A stretch of DNA of 64,000 bases, taken from assembly GCF_001580455.1 (NCBI RefSeq), contig NZ_CP010951.1, positions 4,303,001-4,367,000 on the forward strand, read 5' to 3'. Shown piece by piece: positions 36,860 to 45,132 of the stretch. The position numbers were made by a program, and so were the translations under genes. Origin of the DNA: Ramlibacter tataouinensis. GTDB taxonomy: Bacteria; Pseudomonadota; Gammaproteobacteria; Burkholderiales; Burkholderiaceae_C. The notes below the pieces were generated by a model. That model did not search any database and was not told where the DNA came from. It saw only the letters and a program-made list of their open reading frames with translations. How positions within the stretch are numbered: the stretch's first letter is position 1; every line of letters begins with the position of its first letter.

Positions 36860-37750
36860 ATGTTCGAGATGCGCGGGTGGAGATCGGTCGTTGCAGGCGC
36901 GTGTGTCGCGGTGTTGCTGGCCGGATGCGCATCCAAGACCCGCTCACCGGCGCCGGTGGAGGACCGCAGCGCGCGCGCACCCGGCATGCCGGCGGTGGTC
37001 GAGCCCGCGAAGCCGCTGGCCGGCGCGGACAACGCCGGCAAACCGGGCTACTACACGGTGCGCCAGGGCGACACGCTCATTCGCATCGCCTTGGACAGCG
37101 GCCAGAACTGGCGCGACATCGCGCGCTGGAACAATCTCGAGAACCCCAACGTCATCGAGGTGGGCCAGGTCTTGCGCGTGGCCCCGCCCGCGGCCGAAGT
37201 GACCGCCGCGCGGACCGCGCCCGCACCAACCGCGCCCGCCGCCACGGTGGTCCCGCCGCGCGCCGGCGCCTCCGGTTCGGCGGTCCCGTCCGCGCCGGCA
37301 CCTTCGGCCTCCGCGCCTTCAGGCCCCGCCGTCGCGGCGCTTCCTCCCGTGGGCACGCAGCCTGCCGTGCCGGCAGAGGACGAGATCGCGTGGAGCTGGC
37401 CGACGGGCAACGGCATGGTCCTCGACGGCTTCGATGAGCAGCGCAACAAGGGGCTGGACATCGGCGGCAAGGTCGGCGATCCCGTGCTCGCGTCTGCCGA
37501 CGGGCGTGTGATCTACGCCGGCGCGAGCCTGCGCGGCTACGGCAACCTGATCATTCTCAAACACAACAACACGTTTCTCTCCGCTTACGCCCATAACCAG
37601 ACTTTGCTCGTGAAGGAAGACCAGACCGTGCGCAAAGGACAGAAGATTGCGGAAATGGGAAGCAGTGATACGGACCGGGTGAAGCTGCACTTCGAGATAC
37701 GTCGCCTGGGCAAGCCGGTCGACCCGTCGCGATACCTGCCAGCGAGGTGA
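36860..37750 (+). CDS. nlpD: NlpD-type lipoprotein with LysM and degenerate LytM (M23) domain
   Basis: 296-residue outer-membrane lipoprotein: signal peptide with lipobox LLAGC (Cys near 23), LysM domain (YYTVRQGDTLIRIALDSGQNWRDIARWNNL, about 56-105), an Ala/Pro-rich linker, and a C-terminal LytM domain. The first zinc ligand His is replaced (NKGLDIGG in place of HxGxD) and the HxH motif reads KLHFEIR, so it should be a catalytically dead activator of an amidase at the septum, like E. coli NlpD. ATG 36860 has AAGGGA 9 nt upstream; TTG 36842 is possible. rpoS follows 3 bp later, and its promoter often lies inside nlpD. Confidence 0.93.
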   Translation: MFEMRGWRSVVAGACVAVLLAGCASKTRSPAPVEDRSARAPGMPAVVEPAKPLAGADNAGKPGYYTVRQGDTLIRIALDSGQNWRDIARWNNLENPNVIEVGQVLRVAPPAAEVTAARTAPAPTAPAATVVPPRAGASGSAVPSAPAPSASAPSGPAVAALPPVGTQPAVPAEDEIAWSWPTGNGMVLDGFDEQRNKGLDIGGKVGDPVLASADGRVIYAGASLRGYGNLIILKHNNTFLSAYAHNQTLLVKEDQTVRKGQKIAEMGSSDTDRVKLHFEIRRLGKPVDPSRYLPAR

Positions 37751-37753
37751 CAC

Positions 37754-38758
37754 ATGCGAAAGCGCAACGGACATGCCAAGCCTGCGGCTGCCGGTGCGAC
37801 TGAGAGTGCGGAGCGCGTGCCGCAAGAGATCCGCACGACGCAAGACACTGAAGAGGAACCCAACCCCCGCGAGATCCCGGCGGAGTTCGCCGGCGAATCG
37901 AGCGACACGCTGACGCTGTACCTGCGCGACGTGCGCCGCACCGAACTCTTCACCGCCCGGCAGGAGTTCGAGACCGCGACCCGTGCCCGCAGCGGGGACT
38001 TCAGCGCCCGGCAGGCCATGATCGAGCACAACCTGCGGCTGGTGGTCAGCATTGCGAAGGGCTACCTCGGGCGCGGCGTGCCGCTGTCGGACCTGATCGA
38101 GGAGGGCAACCTCGGCCTGATGCATGCCATCGACAAGTTCGAGCCCGAGCGCGGTTTCCGCTTTTCCACCTACGCCACCTGGTGGATCCGGCAGTCGGTC
38201 GAGCGGGCGGTGATGAACCAGGGACGGGTCATTCGTCTGCCGGTGCATGTGGTGCGCGAGCTCCAGCAGGTGCTTCGCGCCCGCCGCATGCTGGAAAACG
38301 ATCCGGCCTTCGCCTCCGCACGTTCGGGGCTGGAGGGTGAGGGCGTGCGGGTCGAGGACGTGGCCGCCCTGCTCGGGCGCGACGCCCAGCAGGTGGCCGA
38401 GTTGCTCGCCATGGCCGAAACGCCCCGCTCGCTCGATGCCACCGCCGACCGTGGCGACGACGACCACACCCTGGCGGACATGATGCCGGACGAGTTCGCG
38501 GCCGACCCGACCGGCGTGACGCACAACCGCGAGGTAGAGCGGCTCCTGAACAACTGGATCGAAGCCCTGTCGCACCGCGAGAAGGAAGTGCTCGAGGGCC
38601 GCTTCGGCCTCCACGACCGCGAGCCCGAGACGCTGGAGGTGCTGAGCGACCGGCTCGGGCTCACCCGCGAGCGGGTGCGGCAGATCCAGAACGAGGCACT
38701 GCTCAAACTGCGCCGGCACATGACCCGCAGCGGCATCAACAAGGAAGCGCTCTTCTAG
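37754..38758 (+). CDS. rpoS: RNA polymerase sigma factor RpoS (sigma-38)
   Basis: 334-residue stationary-phase and general-stress sigma factor. After a polar N-terminus come region 1.2 (TLYLRDVRRTELF), region 2 (NLRLVVSIAKGYLGRG, then YATWWIRQSVERAVMNQ near 137-153), region 3, and region 4.2 (LGLTRERVRQIQNEALLKLRR, about 299-319). The ribosome site GAGGTGA overlaps the nlpD stop. Gene order surE-pcm-nlpD-rpoS supports the call over other group 2 sigmas. Confidence 0.96.
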   Translation: MRKRNGHAKPAAAGATESAERVPQEIRTTQDTEEEPNPREIPAEFAGESSDTLTLYLRDVRRTELFTARQEFETATRARSGDFSARQAMIEHNLRLVVSIAKGYLGRGVPLSDLIEEGNLGLMHAIDKFEPERGFRFSTYATWWIRQSVERAVMNQGRVIRLPVHVVRELQQVLRARRMLENDPAFASARSGLEGEGVRVEDVAALLGRDAQQVAELLAMAETPRSLDATADRGDDDHTLADMMPDEFAADPTGVTHNREVERLLNNWIEALSHREKEVLEGRFGLHDREPETLEVLSDRLGLTRERVRQIQNEALLKLRRHMTRSGINKEALF

Positions 38759-38789
38759 CTGCTCTTCCAGCAGCTGCTACAGTCGGGCC

Positions 38790-39575
38790 ATGGCTTGGCC
38801 CGTGCTCGTCTTCGACATCGAATCCATTCCCGACATCGCGGGCTTGCGCCAGTTGCGCGTCGACCCTGAGCACTTCACCGACGAGGACGTCTACAAGGCC
38901 TGGCGCGAGGAGCGCGCCGGTGATGGCAAGTCCGATTTCATGCCGCTGCACCTGCAGCGCATCCTGGTGATCAGCTGCGTGTTCCGCAACGCCGAAGGCC
39001 TGCGCGTGCACTCCTTCGTCGACCGCGACAACGCCAGTGAAGGCAAGGTCGTCCAGTCCTTCTTCAACGCCCTGGAAAAGCACGCGCCGCAGCTCGTGAG
39101 CTGGAACGGCGGCGGCTTCGACCTGCCGGTGCTGCACTACCGCGGCCTGCGCCACGGCGTCGTCGCCAACAAGTACTGGGACATGGGCGAGGACGACCGC
39201 GAGTTCAAGTTCAACAATTACATCGGGCGCTACCACATGCGCCACCTGGACCTGATGGACCTGCTGGCGCTCTATCAGCCCAAGAACAACGCCCCGCTGG
39301 ATGCCATGGCCAAGCTGTGCGGCTTCCCCGGCAAGCTCGGGATGGACGGCTCGCAGGTCTATGCCGCCTACCTGGAAGGCAAGACCGAGGACATCCGCCG
39401 CTATTGCGAGACCGACGTGATGAACACCTACCTGCTGTACTGCCGCTTCCAGCGCATGCGCGGCGGCTTCACCGAAACCGAATACGAGCAGGAGATCGCG
39501 TTCGTCAAGAGCACGCTGTCGGCGCAGGCGCCGGCCGAGGCCCATTGGCAGGAGTACCTGGCCGCCTGGAAGTAG
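38790..39575 (+). CDS. PolB-related 3'-5' exonuclease
   Basis: 261-residue DEDD-type exonuclease domain protein standing alone, without a polymerase. ExoI-like VFDIESIPDIAG holds the first two acidic ligands, SWNGGGFDLPVLHYRGL the second motif and YCETDVMNTYLLY the third. Such proteins (PF10108-type) are predicted to trim DNA 3' ends; no specific pathway is known. It starts 31 bp after rpoS and may be read from the same transcript. Confidence 0.88.
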   Translation: MAWPVLVFDIESIPDIAGLRQLRVDPEHFTDEDVYKAWREERAGDGKSDFMPLHLQRILVISCVFRNAEGLRVHSFVDRDNASEGKVVQSFFNALEKHAPQLVSWNGGGFDLPVLHYRGLRHGVVANKYWDMGEDDREFKFNNYIGRYHMRHLDLMDLLALYQPKNNAPLDAMAKLCGFPGKLGMDGSQVYAAYLEGKTEDIRRYCETDVMNTYLLYCRFQRMRGGFTETEYEQEIAFVKSTLSAQAPAEAHWQEYLAAWK

Positions 39576-39623
39576 CGCGTCCCGCCCGGCTGGGGTGGCG
39601 GCCGGGCTGAGACAATCGGGGGC

Positions 39624-41018
39624 ATGACGGAAGGAATTGCGAAAGAGGCGCTGCCCGAAGGCTGGCTGGCGGTGGATGCGCTCGATCTGGAGGCGCGCGG
39701 CGTGGCCCGGCGGCCCGACGGCAAGGTGGTGTTCATCGAAGGCGCGCTGCCCTTCGAGCTGGTCTCGGCCCATGTGCACAAGAAGAAGAACAACTGGGAG
39801 CAGGGCCAGCTGACCGAGGTCCACCGCGAATCGTCCCAGCGCAGCGAGCCGCGCTGCCCGCACTTCGGCCTGCACGAGGGCGCTTGCGGCGGCTGCAAGA
39901 TGCAGCACCTGCATCCAGCCGCCCAGGTGGCGATGAAGCAGCGGGTGCTGGAGGACAACCTCTGGCACCTGGGCAAGGTGAAGCCCGAGATGGTGCTGCG
40001 GCCGATCGAAGGACCCGCCTGGGGCTACCGCTGGCGCGCGCGCTTCTCGGTGCGCCACGTGCGCAAGAAGGGCGTGGTGCTGGTCGGATTCCATGAGCGC
40101 AAGAGCCGCTACGTGGCCGACATGCGCGAGTGCCACGTGGTGCCGCCGGGCGTCAGTGCGCTGCTGCTGCCGCTGCGCGAGCTGCTGGGTTCCATGGACG
40201 CGATCGAGACCTGCCCGCAGATCGAGCTGGCGTGCGGCGACGAAGTGATGGCACTGGTGCTGCGGCACCTCGAGCCGCTCAGTGACGGTGACCTCGGCAA
40301 GCTGCGGGCGTTCGCGCGCGAGCATGCCGGTGTGCAATGGTGGCTGCAGCCCAAGGGCCCCGATTCGATCCGACTGCTGGACGAAGGCGGCCCAGAGCTT
40401 TTCTATGACTTGCCCGAGTTCGGCGTCCGCATGCCGTTCAGGCCGACCGACTTCACCCAGGTCAACCCGCACATCAATCGGGTGCTGGTGTCGCGCGCCC
40501 TGCGGCTGCTGGACGCGCAGGCCGGCGAGCGCGTGATCGACTGGTTCTGCGGCCTCGGCAACTTCACGCTGCCGCTCGCGACCCAGGCCGGCGAGGTGCT
40601 GGGCATCGAAGGCAGCGAGGCGCTGGTGGCGCGCGCGAAGGACAACTACACCCGCAACCGGGCAGGGCGCACGCAGCCGCTGGCCCATGTGCAGTTTGCC
40701 GCGCGCAACCTGTTCGAGATGAGCGCGCAGCAACTGGTGGCCGACGGCCAGGCGCAGCGCTGGCTGGTGGACCCGCCGCGCGAGGGCGCCTTCGCGCTGG
40801 CCAAGGCGCTGGCGGACCTGCACAACCAGCCCGTCCCGTCAGGAGAGTGGACGCCTCCCGGCCGCATCGTCTACGTCAGCTGCAACCCGGCCACGCTGGC
40901 CCGGGATGCCGGCCTGCTGGTGCACCAGGCCGGCTACCGCTGCAGCGCCGCGGGCGTGGTGAACATGTTCCCGCACACGGCGCACGTCGAGTCCATCGCC
41001 GTGTTCGATCGCGCCTAG
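39624..41018 (+). CDS. rlmD: 23S rRNA (uracil-1939-C5)-methyltransferase RlmD
   Basis: 464-residue SAM enzyme methylating U1939 of 23S rRNA. The four-Cys iron-sulfur site is visible in CPHFGLHEGACGGCKM (about 79-95, with a later Cys in the preceding/following loop), the SAM motif in DWFCGLGNFTLPLA (about 306) and the catalytic Cys with its proline pocket in VSCNPATLARD (about 418-428). An N-terminal TRAM domain covers roughly 10-70. It follows the exonuclease gene by 48 bp. Confidence 0.94.
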   Translation: MTEGIAKEALPEGWLAVDALDLEARGVARRPDGKVVFIEGALPFELVSAHVHKKKNNWEQGQLTEVHRESSQRSEPRCPHFGLHEGACGGCKMQHLHPAAQVAMKQRVLEDNLWHLGKVKPEMVLRPIEGPAWGYRWRARFSVRHVRKKGVVLVGFHERKSRYVADMRECHVVPPGVSALLLPLRELLGSMDAIETCPQIELACGDEVMALVLRHLEPLSDGDLGKLRAFAREHAGVQWWLQPKGPDSIRLLDEGGPELFYDLPEFGVRMPFRPTDFTQVNPHINRVLVSRALRLLDAQAGERVIDWFCGLGNFTLPLATQAGEVLGIEGSEALVARAKDNYTRNRAGRTQPLAHVQFAARNLFEMSAQQLVADGQAQRWLVDPPREGAFALAKALADLHNQPVPSGEWTPPGRIVYVSCNPATLARDAGLLVHQAGYRCSAAGVVNMFPHTAHVESIAVFDRA

Positions 41019-41061
41019 CGACCTGACGCGCTGCGCTGGCTCCGGCAGGTGGTGCAATGAA

Positions 41062-41085
41062 AAAGGGCCGCTGAGGCGGCCCTTT
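41062..41085. terminator. Bidirectional terminator between rlmD and the BI-1 gene
   Basis: AAAGGGCCGC-TGAG-GCGGCCCTTT, a perfect 10-bp stem with A-run and T-run on either side, lies in the 86-bp gap between two convergent genes, so it can serve both. Confidence 0.85.
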
Positions 41086-41104
41086 CGCAGTCGGCGGGCT
41101 GCGC

Positions 41105-41794
41105 TTATTCGCGCTCGCCGCCCATGATGCCCAGCAGCGCCAGCAGGCTCTGGAACACGTTGAAGACGTCGAGGTAAAGCGCCAGCGTGGCGGTGATGTA
41201 GTTGGTTTCGCCGCCGTCCACGATCTGCTTCAGGTCGTACAGCATGTAGGCGCTGAAGATGCCGATGGCCATCACGCTGATCACCAGCATGCCCGTGGTC
41301 GAGCCGACGAACACGTTGATGATGCTGCCGATCATCAGCGCCAGGGCGCCGACCAGCAGGAACTTGCCCATGCCGGATAGGTCGCGCTTGATCACGCTGG
41401 CCAGCGTCGCCATCACGAAAAACACGCCCGCCGTTCCGCCGAAGGCAGTCATCACCAGGCTGGGGCCGTTCTTGAAGCCCAGCACGACGGCGATCAGCCG
41501 CGACAGCATCAGGCCCATGAAGAAGGTGAAGCCCAGCAGCACCGCCACGCCGGCCGAGGAGTTCTTGGTCTTCTCGATGGCGAACATGAAGCCGAAGGCG
41601 CCGACCAGGAAGACGATCAGCCCGATGCCCGGGGTGAGGGCGCGGGTGATGCCGGTGGCCACGCCCAGCCAGGCGCCAATCACTGTCGGCACCAGGCTCA
41701 GTGCGAGCAGCCAGTAGGTATTGCGCAAGACCTTGTTGCGCTGTTCGACTGACGGGGCATAGCCGTAGTCCAGGGTCTGGATGCGGTCGCTCAT
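41105..41794 (-). CDS. Bax inhibitor-1/YccA family membrane protein
   Basis: 229-residue inner-membrane protein with seven hydrophobic helices and the BI-1 family motif near the end (SAYMLYDLKQIVDGGETNYITATLALYLDVFNVFQSLL, holding the paired acidic residues that form a pH-sensing latch in BsYetJ). E. coli relatives are YccA and YbhL; YccA restrains the FtsH protease. Its role here is inferred only from the family. It has its own upstream region, divergent from the GlcG-like gene. Confidence 0.92.
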   Translation of the reverse strand: MSDRIQTLDYGYAPSVEQRNKVLRNTYWLLALSLVPTVIGAWLGVATGITRALTPGIGLIVFLVGAFGFMFAIEKTKNSSAGVAVLLGFTFFMGLMLSRLIAVVLGFKNGPSLVMTAFGGTAGVFFVMATLASVIKRDLSGMGKFLLVGALALMIGSIINVFVGSTTGMLVISVMAIGIFSAYMLYDLKQIVDGGETNYITATLALYLDVFNVFQSLLALLGIMGGERE

Positions 41795-41910
41795 GTCCTA
41801 TCTCTCCTTTGCCGTTGGGCTTTAGATGCGCCCATTCTAGGTTGGTTCAAGGCGGGGGTAGCGATATCCGCAATTTCCAGCCCCGGCCCCAGCCACTATC
41901 CTTGGCGCCC

Positions 41911-42318
41911 ATGAAAACCAAGCATGTGCTCGAATTGGCCGACCTCAAGGCCATCGCCGCGGCGGCGGAAGCCGAAGCCCTCAAGAACAACTGGGCGGTG
42001 TCGATCGCCGTCGTGGACGACGGCGGCCACCTGCTCTGGCTGCAGCGCCTGGACGGCGCGCCGCCGATTTCGGCCCATATCGCCCCGGCCAAGGCCAATA
42101 CCGCCGCGCTCGGGCGCCGTGAAAGCAGGATCTACGAGGAAATGATCAACGGCGGCCGCGTTTCCTTCCTGAGCGCCCCCGACCTGAAGGGCCTGCTGGA
42201 AGGCGGCGTTCCGATCATGAAGGACGGCCAGTGCCTCGGTGCCGTCGGGGTCAGCGGCGTCAAGTCCGCGGAAGACGCCCAGATCGCCCGCGCCGGCATC
42301 TCGGCGATCGGTCTCTGA
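41911..42318 (+). CDS. GlcG/HbpS family (DUF336) haem-binding-like protein
   Basis: 135-residue protein of the GlcG/HbpS fold with the family pattern AVVDDGGHLLWLQRLDGAP, and VPIMKDGQCLGAVGVSG near the end. Relatives bind haem or corrinoid or serve as accessory proteins in glycolate and cobalamin metabolism. It lies convergent with hemP, 7 bp away, next to the iron block, which makes haem binding attractive but unproven. No signal peptide, so cytoplasmic. Confidence 0.85.
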   Translation: MKTKHVLELADLKAIAAAAEAEALKNNWAVSIAVVDDGGHLLWLQRLDGAPPISAHIAPAKANTAALGRRESRIYEEMINGGRVSFLSAPDLKGLLEGGVPIMKDGQCLGAVGVSGVKSAEDAQIARAGISAIGL

Positions 42319-42325
42319 CGGGCGC

Positions 42326-42538
42326 TTATTTCGTGAGGATCAGCTTGCCCAGGCGCGTCGCCTGCAAGCGGTAGACCTCGCCGTTGTGGCTGATCTCCAC
42401 CAGGCGGCGCCCGCGCAGCAATTCCTCGCTCGGGATGACGGGGGCGGGCCGGATGCCCCGGGCCGCCGGGCTGCCGCCCGCATCGCGGCCGGGAGGATCG
42501 GCCGGGAGCACGGTGACGGTGTCGTAGTCGCTGCTCAT
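42326..42538 (-). CDS. hemP: Hemin uptake protein HemP
   Basis: 70-residue protein whose last 35 residues match HemP (SEELLRGRRLVEISHNGEVYRLQATRLGKLILTK). HemP is a small Fur-regulated protein needed for haem use in several beta- and alphaproteobacteria, in some cases as a transcriptional activator. Here it is the last gene of the bfd-tonB-exbB-exbD-hemP operon, and its ATG overlaps the exbD stop (ATGA). Confidence 0.9.
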   Translation of the reverse strand: MSSDYDTVTVLPADPPGRDAGGSPAARGIRPAPVIPSEELLRGRRLVEISHNGEVYRLQATRLGKLILTK

Positions 42539-42948
42539 GCCGGTTTGGGCTCCATGACAAAGCCGATCTTGCGCAGGCCTGCGCGCTGGGCCGCGGCCAT
42601 GGCCTGCGCGACCCGCTCGTAGCGGGCGTCGCGGTGCCCGCGAATGTGCAACTCCGGTTGCTGCTCGCGCGCGGATTCGGCCTGGAAGCGCTTGTCCAGG
42701 TCCTGCTCGGCCACCGGCTGCTCGTTCCAGAAGTACTGGCCCTGTGCGTCCACCGACAGGTGAATGGTCTGCGGCTTGGTGTCCTGCGGGGAACTGCTCG
42801 CCCGCGGCAGGTCGATGTTGACCGCGTGCTTCATCACCGGAACCGTGATGATGAAGATGATCAGGAGCACCAGCATGACGTCGACCAGCGGCGTCATGTT
42901 GATCTCGTTCATCACATCGTCAGTGTCGTCCTGGGTGCCGAAGGCCAT
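42535..42948 (-). CDS. exbD: Biopolymer transport protein ExbD
   Basis: 137-residue inner-membrane protein: short cytoplasmic N-terminus, a single helix (about 22-42, INMTPLVDVMLVLLIIFIITVP) with the essential Asp that carries protons, then a periplasmic domain. It forms the energising motor for TonB with ExbB. The gene is 2 bp after exbB. Confidence 0.95.
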   Translation of the reverse strand: MAFGTQDDTDDVMNEINMTPLVDVMLVLLIIFIITVPVMKHAVNIDLPRASSSPQDTKPQTIHLSVDAQGQYFWNEQPVAEQDLDKRFQAESAREQQPELHIRGHRDARYERVAQAMAAAQRAGLRKIGFVMEPKPA

Positions 42949-42950
42949 GG

Positions 42951-43664
42951 TCAGGCGCCTTTCACAATGGGCACGACCTTGGATGCGGCATTCGACGTGA
43001 CGCGCGCGCCGGCGATGAAGTGGGAATGCAGGTCATGGGCGAAGCGGTTCAGCTTGGACAGCACGCCCTTGTTGCCCCGCACCAGCGCGTTGTAGCCCAG
43101 CACGGCGGGGATGGCCACGGCCAGGCCCAGCGCCGTCATGATCAGCGCCTCGCCGATGGGGCCGGCCACCTTGTCGATGGTGGCCTGGCCGGCGGTGCTG
43201 ATGGATAGCAGCGCGTGATAGATGCCCCACACGGTGCCGAACAGGCCGATGAAAGGCGCGGTCGAGCCGACCGAGGCCAGCACGGCCAGGCCGGACTGCA
43301 GCCGCGCCGTCGACTCGTCGATGGAGTTGCGCAGCGCCCGCGTGAGCCACTCGCTCGCGCCCAGCGAATCGTGCAGCTGCGGCTGCGCGTTGTGGTGGGC
43401 GGCGGCCTCGCGGCCCTCCAGCGCCAGGGAGCGGAAGGGGTTGGCCGGGTCCGTGCCCAGCTTGCTCAGGCCATCGGCGAAGTCGCTCGCATGCCAAAAG
43501 CTCTCGATCCGGCGCGCCTGCGCGCCATGGCGGCCGAGGTCAAGCGCCTTGATGATGATCACCATCCAGGAGGCGAGCGACATCGCGAGCAGCAGCCCGG
43601 CAACGCCCTTGGTGACCAGGTCGCCCTGGTTCCACACGTGAAGGAGGCCGAATTGGGTTTCCAT
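42951..43664 (-). CDS. exbB: Biopolymer transport protein ExbB (MotA/TolQ/ExbB family)
   Basis: 237-residue proton-channel protein with three helices (about 18-40, 125-150, 165-190) and the family motif VGSTAPFIGLFGTVWGIYHALLSI plus GEALIMTALGLAVAIPAVLGYNAL with conserved Thr and Pro. It assembles as a pentamer around ExbD and drives TonB. Position between tonB and exbD distinguishes it from TolQ. Confidence 0.95.
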   Translation of the reverse strand: METQFGLLHVWNQGDLVTKGVAGLLLAMSLASWMVIIIKALDLGRHGAQARRIESFWHASDFADGLSKLGTDPANPFRSLALEGREAAAHHNAQPQLHDSLGASEWLTRALRNSIDESTARLQSGLAVLASVGSTAPFIGLFGTVWGIYHALLSISTAGQATIDKVAGPIGEALIMTALGLAVAIPAVLGYNALVRGNKGVLSKLNRFAHDLHSHFIAGARVTSNAASKVVPIVKGA

Positions 43665-43694
43665 GAGAAGCAGTGACTCCAGTTTTCTTGTTGC

Positions 43695-44405
43695 TTAGTC
43701 GAGTACGTAGTTGACCGGCGCGTCGTACCACATGGCCTGCGCGACGCCGCCCACTTTCCCAGGCACGTAGCGGCATTTCATGACGTATTCGAGCGCGGAC
43801 TTGTCGAGGCGCTCGTAGCCGCTGGTGCGCTTGAGCTCCGCTTTCTGCGGCTGGCCATCGGCGCCGACCAGCACCCGCACCAGCACCATCCCCTGTTCAC
43901 CCATGCGGCGGCTCATGGGGGGATAGGTCGCCTTAGGGTTTTGCAGGTAGTCGGCCTCGGTCGAGGGCAGTTGCACGGCCGGTGCCGCCGGCGCGGCGGG
44001 CGCCGAGCTCAAGGACGGGGCTGGCGGCTGCGACATGAGCGTGCCGGTCGGTGCGTTGGGCGCGGGCGTCGGGTCGGTGATCGCCAGCGGCTGCGGCGCG
44101 GCTTGCGGCGCCGGGGTCCGCTTGGCCACCGGCTGCTTCTCCGGCGTGACTTTCGGCTGGGGCAGGGGTGGCGGCGGTTCGGTCTTCGGAGCCGGCGGCG
44201 TGATCATCTCGGCGAAGACCTCGACCGGCATCACCACTTCGACCATGCGACGCAGCAGGCCGGAGTGGAACGCCCAGATGGCGGCGACGTGGAACAGCAG
44301 CACGCCGACGGCGATCAGGGCGTTGCGGCTGAGGCGGATGGACGGAGCGGGGGGCTGGGCGATGGCGCCTGAGAATCCCATGCTGGCGGACGAGCCGGGA
44401 ATCAT
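43695..44405 (-). CDS. tonB: Energy transducer TonB
   Basis: 236-residue protein with one N-terminal helix (about 28-48), a Pro-rich periplasmic spacer (PPPPLPQPKVTPEKQP and following) and the TonB C-terminal domain (YPPMSRRMGEQGMVLVRVLVGADG, ending VNYVLD). It transmits energy from ExbBD to outer-membrane receptors, here the two at 48-55 kb. I chose ATG 44405, which overlaps the stop of a 24-codon ORF (ATGA); other in-frame ATGs are at 44423 and 44381, and no start has a strong Shine-Dalgarno, in keeping with coupled translation. Confidence 0.92.
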   Translation of the reverse strand: MIPGSSASMGFSGAIAQPPAPSIRLSRNALIAVGVLLFHVAAIWAFHSGLLRRMVEVVMPVEVFAEMITPPAPKTEPPPPLPQPKVTPEKQPVAKRTPAPQAAPQPLAITDPTPAPNAPTGTLMSQPPAPSLSSAPAAPAAPAVQLPSTEADYLQNPKATYPPMSRRMGEQGMVLVRVLVGADGQPQKAELKRTSGYERLDKSALEYVMKCRYVPGKVGGVAQAMWYDAPVNYVLD

Positions 44406-44476
44406 CGGCGCAGGACCCAGCATGCGGACACGAGCACGAGCAGCAGACTGATCAGGAGGCCGCCGACGATGTCCAT
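44402..44476 (-). CDS. Predicted 24-residue single-helix membrane peptide between bfd and tonB
   Basis: An ATG at 44476 opens a 24-codon frame with a run of hydrophobic residues (GGLLISLLLVLVSACWVL) ending WVLRR, a complete short transmembrane helix with a basic C-terminal end. GAAGGG lies 7 nt upstream. Its start overlaps the bfd end by 25 bp and its TGA overlaps the tonB ATG, so it bridges the two genes by translational coupling. Too short for standard gene calling. It may assist the TonB complex or only serve as a coupling leader; function unknown. Confidence 0.6.
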   Translation of the reverse strand: MDIVGGLLISLLLVLVSACWVLRR

Positions 44477-44688
44477 GCGGCACCCTTCGGCACTTCGGGA
44501 GTGAGCCGGATCCCGGCGACCGGGTGGGTGGCGCTGCACTGCGCCACCACGTCGCGCGCGCAGCTTTCGCACTGGCCGCACTGGGTGGCTACGCCCAGTT
44601 CGAACTGGATGTCATCGAAGTCCATGCCCGCGCGCACATGCTTGGCGATATCGCGGTCAGAGACGCGGCGGCAGACACAGATGATCAT
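44452..44688 (-). CDS. bfd: Bacterioferritin-associated ferredoxin
   Basis: 78-residue [2Fe-2S] protein with the Bfd cysteine pattern CVC (C4, C6) and CGQC (C37, C40). Bfd binds bacterioferritin and gives it electrons to release Fe2+ when iron is low; its partner bfr is at 54.9 kb. It is the first gene of the tonB operon. Its last 8 residues overlap the 24-aa ORF. A promoter with a Fur-like site lies upstream. Confidence 0.92.
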   Translation of the reverse strand: MIICVCRRVSDRDIAKHVRAGMDFDDIQFELGVATQCGQCESCARDVVAQCSATHPVAGIRLTPEVPKGAAWTSSAAS

Positions 44689-44727
44689 GATGAGAATCGG
44701 CTAGCGGTTAAAACAAGGTGCGAGGCC

Positions 44728-44772
44728 ATTATAAATAGGAATCGCTCGCATTCGCAATGTCAATGATTCTAG
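44728..44772 (-). promoter_or_regulatory. bfd-tonB operon promoter with weak Fur-like site
   Basis: On the minus strand TTGACA (44758-44763) with 17 bp to TCCTAT (44735-44740), or TTGCGA with 18 bp to a perfect TATAAT (44728-44733), are possible promoters. The stretch TGTCAATGATTCTAG (44758-44772) matches the 7-1-7 Fur consensus at 9 of 14 positions and covers the TTGACA. The 177-bp gap to feoA also holds the feoA site. Confidence 0.45.
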
Positions 44773-44832
44773 AGTTGAGCGGGATCAAGGGAATGCTCCA
44801 GTCGGCAAGCAGGGCAAAAGCTTGGCCTAAAA

Positions 44833-44847
44833 TGCGAATAATTCTCA
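44833..44847 (+). promoter_or_regulatory. Fur box upstream of feoA
   Basis: TGCGAATAATTCTCA matches the 7-1-7 Fur consensus TGATAATnATTATCA at 11 of 14 positions. It overlaps a -10-like TAAAAT (44828-44833) 19 nt before the feoA ATG, where a repressor would block transcription. Confidence 0.7.
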
Positions 44848-44865
44848 TCCCAAGCCACTTTCTCC

Positions 44866-45132
44866 ATGACAAGCACGAGCTCGCCCGCCGATGCGCAGCG
44901 CCTGGACCAAGCCCTGCCGGGCCGGTCCTACCTGGTTCGCCAGGTCGAAAGCGAACGGACTGAGCAGGCTCGTCAGCTCGAGGAAATCGGCTTCTTTCCG
45001 GGCGAGCCGGTGATGGTGATGACGCGCGGTTTCCCGGGCGGCGATCCGCTGGTGGTGCGCATCGGCCAGTCCACCTTTGCCCTGCGCGGCGCAGAAGCCT
45101 GCTGCATCCAGATCGAGCCGCTGCCCGCATGA
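44866..45132 (+). CDS. feoA: Ferrous iron transport protein A
   Basis: 88-residue SH3-like protein (VRQVESERTEQARQLEEIGFFPGEPVMVM, ending in ALRGAEACCIQIEPL). FeoA helps FeoB import Fe2+, probably by binding it on the cytoplasmic side. Its TGA overlaps the feoB ATG (ATGA). A Fur box lies directly upstream. Confidence 0.95.
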   Translation: MTSTSSPADAQRLDQALPGRSYLVRQVESERTEQARQLEEIGFFPGEPVMVMTRGFPGGDPLVVRIGQSTFALRGAEACCIQIEPLPA

